A stretch of DNA of 64,000 bases from Erodium maritimum (taxonomy: Eukaryota; Streptophyta; Magnoliopsida; Geraniales; Geraniaceae). Below are positions 56,695 to 64,000 of this stretch, piece after piece. The position numbers and the translations under genes are program-made. Each line of letters opens with the position of its first letter. Positions within the stretch are counted from its first letter, which is position 1. The notes beneath the pieces were generated by a model. It searched no databases, was not told the DNA's origin, and worked only from the letters and a program-made list of their open reading frames with translations. The stretch is taken from the NCBI GenBank assembly GCA_963921825.1, contig OY997593.1, positions 63,844,039 to 63,908,038 on the forward strand, given 5' to 3'.

Positions 56695-59600
56695 TTATGC
56701 AGACAAGCTTCTGGAGGCAATCTCATAAACATTCTCCGACAGTCCGTTGATTGACATGATCATCTCCAGCTGAGCCTGTAATAATATACATGAAACTTAT
56801 CAGGTTTCAGTTTCGGAACAACAATGAGAAAAACAATCTTGGTTTCATTACCTTAGCAAGGCTTTGTCTGGTTGCGTCGTATCGCTTCCATCTCGAGAAG
56901 GCTGACACCATTCTGGAGGCAACCTGCAGTCAATCCAACAGCAAAATGAGACGAGTTGTGGTTCAAACAAATGACAGAGACAGGTATGTTTTGTTTGTTA
57001 CCTGAGGATTTATTTTGTCTAGTTGAACCACGATATCTCCCAAGAACTTGTAGCCAGACCCATCCTTGGCGTGGAAATTCACAGGAGACCCACAGAATCC
57101 TCCAATGAGGGAGTACACCTTGTTTGGGTTGCGCAGGTCAAAGGCCGGATGATCCAAGAGCTTCTTCACATTCTCGACATTGCCAGGAATGTCAGACGTG
57201 GCTTGAAGAGCAAACCATTTATTCACCACCAAGAAGTCCTCCTTCCACTTGCCGTAAAAGTCAGCAAGAGCTTCATCACGTGCTTTACCAGGGTTCTGAG
57301 CAATTGCAGCCAGTGCGGCAAATTGTTCGGTCATGTTCTTGGCTGCATTGTACTCTTGTAACGCAAGGTTGGTGCAATCTGGGTCTTCGAGGGAGGCAAG
57401 ATATGCTATAAGCAGTACCAAACATAGATATGCTTAGTTGGTTCAACTTTTAAATATAACCTTTCTAATAGAGACTCTGCTTAGATAATTGCATGAAAAT
57501 GCCCTAAGGTATTAACTTTTTTGCAAATCGTAGCCCTCTTCTTTGATAATTGTAAAAAAGTGTCCTGAACTTTTTCAAAGTGCAACAAAAAGAAAGTCAG
57601 GGCACTTTTTTGCAATTATCAAAGAGGGCTATGATTTACAAAGAAAAGTTAATATCTCAGAGCACTTTTTTGCAATTATCCCAAAAATCAATACAGACCA
57701 AGAGCAGTATTCTTCAGAGCACGCCTGGCCAAATTAGGATGATCAAACACATATTCTTCTGAACTCCTATTATTTTCAACCTATATACCATCCAAATAAC
57801 AAGTTAATTCTAAATACTAATTAAAGGAGAAACACAAAACACAAGCTAATTTGAGAATAGCATACCGTGCTGAGAAACTCTGCTTTGAGTTCTTGGGCAA
57901 GCTGCTTCCTGATGAAAGATCGGACAGCATGGACTGCATCAGGATCTGCTACTTCCATCATGTCCATTATCTCACCTTCACCTGGCAAAGTTACTGCCTT
58001 CGCAATGAATTCCTGAGCAATTCACAATTGATTAGTTCAATCGCCTTCCTAATCCCTATGAGAAGAAAGATCTTGAGTCTTGATTAACCTTATCTAAGCT
58101 TGAATCACTTATTATGCTTCTCAGCCCATCCACAAACTTGGGATTGAGAACCAATGGTTTGCTTTGCTGAAAATCAGCCACTAAGCTTAGCATCAGCTTC
58201 CTTGCCAGCACTTGTCCAGCCTCCCACCTAAAACACAGAACCCAGTTAAAAAAAATTACCCAGTAAGTCAACCACTGCTTGGAGAAATACAAACCTGTTG
58301 AACCCATCAGAATCATGAGCTAGGAGGAAATACAGATCACTACTAGTGAGATCAGATTCAAGACGGATTGGAGCACTATAGCCCCTCAACAGAGAGGGAA
58401 CGGGCCGCTCAGCTATATCAGAGAACACAAATTCCTCTTCAGCCTACACCATATCAACACAAAGCATTAAACTTATATCACATAAGCTATGAAGCAAGCA
58501 TAGATTTACTATGAGTTAAGAACCTACCTTTGTAACTCTAAGAACGGTAGTATAGACGGGCTCATCATTGGTTGCAACAGACTGCAATGTCCCATCATGA
58601 TACACGGAGCTAAGGGCCATATCCTTGCCATTAGAGTCCAACAGACCTACAGCCACAGGAATAAACATTGGCTCCTTAATGGGCTGCCCTGGAGTTGGTG
58701 GCACCACCTGGCTGTAAAATTGATCCACCAAATGTAAGTTTCCACTATCAAAGGAAGGAGATAGTGCATACTGAAAATTACAACCAAATACTTGAAGCAC
58801 ATACCTAAACTTCAAAGAAAATGTACGGCTTTCAGCATTGTAGTGTGACGTAACTTTCACAGAAGGTGTCCCAGCCTGTGAGTACCTGTGTTTGTGTTAT
58901 ATGCAAGTCCTTCAGCATCAAAACTATCAAGTGGAAGCTTCGAAGAAGAAAAAAAAGATGCATACCATAGTAAGAAATTAGCAAAATCTGCACCATTAGC
59001 ATCTCGCATTGCAGCAAAGAAATCTTCACAGGTTACTGCTTGCCCATCATGTCTTTTAAAGTAAAGATCCATACCCTGAAAGGTCAATTTTTTTATCTCA
59101 ACCAACTTTCCATTTAAGATGGAAACTTCAAACATATGACATCTTTGCAAATCTTACCTTTCTGAAACCTTCACTTCCCAGTAAGGTTTTGTACATCCTT
59201 ACAACTTCAGCTCCCTGATCATGAGAACAATAGGAAGAACTGTTAATAGACAGACAACAATTCTGCAGTGGCGAGAGAGATAGCGGCATAAGATGTATCT
59301 AACCTTTTCATAAACCTGCAAAAAAACAAAAAGAAACAGCCAAGAACAAAAATTGATTATTCAGTTTGAAGAAATAGAAACTAGAAATGGAGATAAAGAA
59401 CACAAAAATCATAGCTAGATCTTACCGTCACTGCACGTTCAAGTTGGCGAATTTCCCAAATCAGAATCATTTCCCACATCAACAAACACAAAAGCCATAG
59501 AACCCATAATTAAAGGCACATGGTAAAATAATAATTATGCATATGAGCTCTTCAGTTCAAAATGATGTAAGCTTGCCTGTGTAGAAGTTGTCCATCTGTC

Positions 59601-62600
59601 AAAAGGGAAAAGGTAATGAAGTTAAACTTACATTCAAAACATATGGTTAAGAAACTTCAGCTGACATGTTTACAACTTGCAAGATATAATTGTATAAGCA
59701 GTAAAGGAGAGGTTAAGTCAAACCTTGATATACGAATGTGGTCGTACAGGGTGAGCCATTGGACCAGCGTCCTGAAGAATCACCAACAAATATTAGCACC
59801 AGTTTGTGGCTTGTAATAATACCATAACAATCTACGTCAAACACAAAATAAAAGACACCTGCGGGAACTGATAACTTCTCAGCCTTGACACATCAGCAAT
59901 CCGCATCACAGTGCGACTTCCCATGTCGGATGAAAATTCCTACAAGTACACAAAAGATTTATCAGATACAAAAAAATCAACCGAAGGGTGTTTTGTTTAG
60001 GTGGCAATTGTTAAAGCCTGGTCCAACCCAAAAGATTTAGTTGATGGTCTGAAGCCCAAAGATATATATCAACTGATCACCAAATCCACATTCTTTAAAA
60101 CAAAGGAGAACAAAGTTCATGCCTGATCACGAAAGACGGTGAGGCCTTCCTTTAGGCTGAGCTGGAACCAGTCACGACATGTCACTCTGCAAATGTTTTA
60201 ACTAATACTTAATTCAAGAATTCAAAAATGGAGAGCTTAGGCATATTAGTAGTATTTACAAAAGAATTACAAGTTATCATGGGATATTAACCAACCTATT
60301 GCCAGTCCAGTTGTGGAAATACTGTACGATAGACAAGAAATGGAAACGAGTCAAATATTAATCCAATTAATCTAAACTCAATTCAGATAAGTAAAGGCCA
60401 TGTCTCCTTCATGTAATTGTATTGATAACCAACCTCATGGCCAATAACCCCCAATATCGCAGCATAATCTCCATCAGAAGCAGTTTGTGGAGATGCCAAT
60501 ACAAGTTTGGAATTGAAAATCTGTACAGAAGAAACACACAAAATTCTAAGACAATAGAATAGGACATGTCTATAATGAAGTCAAGATAGTCAGGAACATA
60601 CATTCAAACTCTTGTTCTCCATGGCTCCCCTGATATTCAATTTAGCATAATATTTATTAGACATTTAGAAGACATGCACCCAACATTTTAACTAATCAAG
60701 TATATTAACATAGGATAACTTACATGTTAAAATCTGGAACAGCCACAATATTGAAGAGATCCAAGTCATATTCAAGGCCAAAAACCTGTTTGCAATAGCA
60801 CACGATTGCATTCAAAATCAAGACGAACAAAATTACTTTGGGATATCAATCATATCTAAGGATAAAAGTTAAGAGACTGACATCCTCATCCCATTTCATA
60901 GATGCCTTCAATGAGTACATGGCATGAGCAGTCTTGGGCAGGTCCTCAGCTGGGGTCCAGATCCTAAGAGCGACCTCTCGACCAGAACGAGTAATGAACT
61001 TATCATCTCTGCTCTCCAACTTTCCAGCAACCAAGGCAAACAAGTAGCAAGGTTTCACAAATGGATCTTCCCAAAGAGCATAGTGCCTTCCACCCTGCAA
61101 TGGACCAACAATTAATGGAAAAGAAATAGTGTACCAATCTTTTTTCCTACTTGATAATTGATAGCTCAACTTCACCTCAAGCTCTCCTTGCTCTATGAGA
61201 TTCCCATTGGACAATAACACAGGGTAGGACGACTTATCGGCTTCAATGCGGCATGTATATTTTGCCATTATATCGGGGCGGTCCTGTTTGATAATAAAAC
61301 ATATCATTACAGTCATAGGAAATTAACTAAAAATATTGATCACAAATATCAATAACTGTCTCAGTTAATAAGACCTGATAAAATGTAATTTTCCGGAAAC
61401 CTTCTGCTTCGCATTGCGTACAGAAATTGCCAGATGATTTGTAAAGTCCCTGCAGTATAAGAAAACTGGGTTTACATGAAGAACAGGTATCGTACATGAA
61501 CATAAAGTTCATGAACAACTTAGGGTGAGAGAAATGTATGTTTCACCTCCAGTGAAGTATTTTTCTGAGGCTGAATCTCAGTTTCAATTTCTAAGGTAAA
61601 TTGACCACTTGGCGGAGATGAGAGAGTCAGATGGCGTGAGTCCACTAGGTAATCTTCCTTCTATATTGTGAGAAAGCACAAAACAGAGTTATAAAATGAT
61701 AAGCCATAAGACTCCATCAGAGTACAATCCAGAACTTAAATGAATAAATACACATTGAAAATCCTGAACTGAACAGAACAATATAGTTTCTAGGGAAAAT
61801 TACACTTTATCCTACCTAACTAAAAAACTTTCGCTTACAATACACTGATATGTTTTTTTTTTCACTTTACTCTTTTCCGTAACCTTTTTAACGGAAATTT
61901 ATCATAGTTAAGTAGGGTAAAGTGAAAAAAAAATCTCAGGGTACCGTAAACGATTTTTTTGGTAGGTAGGGCAAATTAAAAAAAATATTTCAGGATATCG
62001 TAAACGAAAGTTTTTTAGTTAGGTTGGGTAAAGTAAAAAACGTGTCAAGTTGGGTACAGTAAAGTGTAATTTTCCCTAGTTTCTATAAACATAAAAGAGA
62101 ACCTCCAATTATTACACCAACATCCAAAAAATCTAAACTCAAATGTTCCATACAGAGAAGAAGTTGTGCAAGGAGAAGGGTGGGAAAAACTATTGTTATT
62201 GCCTACATTTTAGATAAGCTGTGGAAAAGTATCATACCTTCAATTCCTTGCCATTGACCTTAACTGAAAGTAGGTTCATATCTCGTCCATCCATAACCAG
62301 AGGGGAGGAAGAACCTATTTTTCAAGATCAATTACAAAGAGAAATAAGTGTTGATCACATAAATAAATAAACTAGCACAAATCCCTCATACAATCAAACT
62401 GAATATTCATATTATGTGAGTCCAGATAGATTTTGCCAATGACTGGAAAATTCTAAGGTATAACATGATGACAAATCAATCCATAGTGTTATAGACTTAT
62501 AGTATACCATGCGGTTAGATAGAACAATACCTTCAACTCTTGGGTACACAGTTATTTTTGAACTAACAGTTGTCTTCTCCTCTCCCAGTACAAATTTCAA

Positions 62601-63720
62601 ATCAACCTGGAGTGATAGTACTATAAGTTAAGAAGAAAAAGAGATGGCATGTAGTAATCATAATTTAAATTCAAATAAATATACATACCGTATCGAAGTA
62701 GTAATCAGGCAACTTGTAATCCTTCAAGAAAATTTCTTTTGGTGCATCCATTTTAGATTCTTCAACTTCTTTTCCTAAGGGTTCTGTGGCAACCGAACAA
62801 ATAAGCCTCTGGCTGCTTTGCAGAGCTCTCTGAGATAAGGTTCAGTAGTGATCAGTAAAATGAACCAAAAGGAACTAAATTGTGATCAGAATTCGGCACA
62901 TGAAAGTACAAAAATGCAACATATATGAAGTTCGCTTCAGAAATGATCATTGACAGCTTCCAAATCACATTAGGCAACTTACACGTGACAGAGTATAAGG
63001 GAAACAATATTTTCTTCGACTTGAAATCTGCAAGCACCAAAAGACAGTGGATGTGAGATTAGAATCAACAAATACAGCATCAAAAAACAGTCATAGATTA
63101 CACTAACGATAAGGAAAAGGTTTACAAACCTCTGAACTAAGATGATGCCTGTATCTGCAGATATTTTTTGCAGAATGCTCAAGATTACTGACCCGGCATG
63201 CAGCAGGACGCTGCCAAGAGAAGATATCGAAAAATTTAAACCAATACCAGCTAAAATTAATTAAATGCTACACGTATAGAAAATGCACACTACAGTCTAA
63301 ACAGCTAACTTATTTCAATGCTGCTTTTTCCATAAAAATGTGGGAAATAGAACGGATTATTTTTACCAAAAATCCCTTTTGAACTTAAATGTGGACCGGG
63401 CACATTTCTTGTTCTAAGAACTCTATTACAAATTTGCAAGCATAACATCTCAATTTGAATAAAGCAACACATGAACCACTAAATAAACTATCCTCTTACA
63501 GTGAATGCAGAAAACCCACAAACCATACAACAGAGCACTTCCAAATTTCCTGAGTTAACGAGTTTTATAGCAACCAAATCGAGCTCTATGCATTTGTCAT
63601 ATGAACAGCTAAATAATCAAATAAGATGAAATGGGTAATCACATGAACTGAAGAGATTAAACCCAGTAGATTCGTTTTCGTCAAAGCCAGACACTTGTGG
63701 GGCAGAATCAACCGAGCCAT
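56695..63720 (-). CDS. M1 alanyl aminopeptidase (PepN-like, At1g63770 type), 981 aa
   Basis: 31 exons on the minus strand: 63720-63643, 63210-63130, 63027-62983, 62829-62689, 62606-62531, 62314-62238, 61660-61547, 61449-61375, 61283-61176, 61094-60882, 60785-60724, 60629-60602, 60520-60434, 60321-60296, 60186-60123, 59939-59859, 59771-59724, 59595-59577, 59430-59426, 59315-59304, 59214-59158, 59075-58966, 58885-58805, 58711-58528, 58443-58295, 58227-58089, 58012-57866, 57780-57699, 57405-57002, 56923-56852 and 56775-56695. The frame closes at 982 codons. Residues 1-94 ([20 protein letters not shown]...) look like an organelle transit peptide; Met95 ([13 protein letters not shown]) aligns with shorter forms. 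Active site: GAMEN (358-362), HEYFH (394-398), zinc ligand Glu417, catalytic Tyr478 (VYEKG). This zinc enzyme removes N-terminal residues in peptide turnover. Introns 15 and 18 begin with GC. Confidence 0.95.
57483..57682. repeat. Foldback repeat (MITE-like) in aminopeptidase intron 28
   Basis: The two arms of about 95 bp pair nearly end to end. The left GATAATTGCATGAAAATGCC and right reverse complement GATAATTGCAAAAAAGTGCT open the arms, and both continue to TATTAACTTTT, TAGCCCTCTT and GATAATTG. The target duplication is uncertain. It does not touch the splice sites. Confidence 0.7.
59426..59430 (-). other. 5-nt micro-exon (exon 19) of the aminopeptidase gene
   Basis: On the minus strand GTGCAG|TGACG|GTAAG gives an exon of five bases. 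It is needed to join exon 18 (ending ...TACACAG, 59577) to exon 20 (GTTTATGAAAAG, 59315-59304). The join yields MDNFYT-VT-VYEK, the sequence expected for M1 aminopeptidases. Without it the frame is lost. Confidence 0.85.
61793..62076. mobile_element. Mutator-like MITE, 284 bp, in aminopeptidase intron 6
   Basis: The terminal inverted repeats are GGGAAAATTACACTTTA, exact at both ends. A perfect 9-bp duplication, TAGTTTCTA, lies at 61784-61792 and 62077-62085. Inner TAAGTAGGGTAAAGTGAAAA and related blocks pair as further stems. It is non-coding. Confidence 0.88.
62749..62751 (-). promoter_or_regulatory. Possible internal start codon of the aminopeptidase
   Basis: Met95 begins [13 protein letters not shown], where bacterial and cytosolic M1 enzymes start. 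Use of this ATG would give an 887-residue protein without the targeting region. Whether plants use it from this gene cannot be seen here. Confidence 0.4.
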
Positions 63721-64000
63721 ATAGTTGAAAATACTGAGAACCCAATAACCTAAGCAACGATACAGTATTGAATAAACCCGAAAGGGATCAGTCTGTGATG
63801 ATGGCAGAGAACACCCAGATAGTCAAAACCCAGAATCTCCACAGATAAAAAAAAACGATATTTAAAGCCCTAGATCAGAAAGACCCGCAAAGGAGATATA
63901 ATGAAAACAGAGCCGCTACAGTCTAATAAAGATATGTGGATAATTGGAGTTCTGGACCAGAAAAATTAAATTAAAAAACGGTAAAATAAAACGAAACAGG
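63721..64000 (-). promoter_or_regulatory. 5' flank of the aminopeptidase gene
   Basis: The region immediately upstream of the ATG should hold the 5' UTR and core promoter. No single TATA box stands out, and the window ends 280 bp upstream. Confidence 0.35.

Noticed and set aside
1-64000. tRNA, rRNA and CRISPR features
   Set aside because: No tRNA-like A/B boxes with cloverleaf, no rRNA segment and no regularly spaced repeats with unique spacers were noticed; the organism is a plant.

Overview
This is a stretch of plant nuclear genome, almost certainly from a eudicot. The genes carry many short AT-rich introns, the proteins belong to land-plant families (PIP aquaporin, CYP86A, BAHD acyltransferase, YODA-type MAPKKK), and the intergenic space is full of plant-type mobile elements (L1-clade LINEs, long-LTR Ty3/gypsy-like copies, hAT, Mutator and Tourist MITEs, a TRIM). 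I did not try to name a species.

Layout. Positions 1-9,700 are a repeat graveyard. They hold the 3' part of a long LTR, a complete solo LTR of 2,996 bp with a 5-bp target duplication, a reverse-strand LINE endonuclease fragment, and a lone LTR with its primer-binding site. Positions 9,960-11,660 hold an expressed-looking Myb/SANT, NAM-associated gene. From 12,152 to 13,421 there is a complete retroposon of a family I cannot name; a second copy lies at 21,759-23,188. A BAHD acyltransferase (14,393-15,733) follows, with a Mutator-like MITE just after its stop and a non-autonomous hAT element at 16,403-17,249. A reverse-strand solo LTR (17,577-20,202) sits in front of a LINE ORF1 relic (20,328-21,345).

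From 25,298 on the window is gene-rich. It holds the ER Qc-SNARE USE1 (+, 7 exons, with a TRIM in intron 1 and a Tourist-like MITE in intron 5), a PIP1 aquaporin (+, 4 exons), the MAPKKK YODA (-, 11 coding exons plus a 5' UTR exon) and a CYP86A fatty-acid omega-hydroxylase (-, single exon). A second repeat block (44,400-50,744) separates these from a BTB/POZ protein (-, single exon) and an M1 alanyl aminopeptidase (-, 31 exons, complete in the window). I rebuilt every multi-exon model by hand from splice sites. All reading frames close and the lengths (240, 286, 879 and 981 aa) fit the families.

How the parts relate: the genes do unrelated housekeeping jobs and are not a cluster. USE1 acts in Golgi-to-ER traffic, PIP1 in membrane water transport, YODA in stomatal and embryo MAPK signalling, CYP86A in cutin/suberin monomer synthesis, and the aminopeptidase in peptide turnover. 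The most unusual observations are three. (1) A non-autonomous retroposon family occurs in two full-length copies with target duplications, a GC-rich ORF and a 3' hairpin. (2) A 5-nt and a 12-nt micro-exon lie next to each other in the aminopeptidase gene, the second encoding the catalytic tyrosine, and the gene has two GC-AG introns. (3) A 1.78-kb retroposon is nested inside an older LINE tail.
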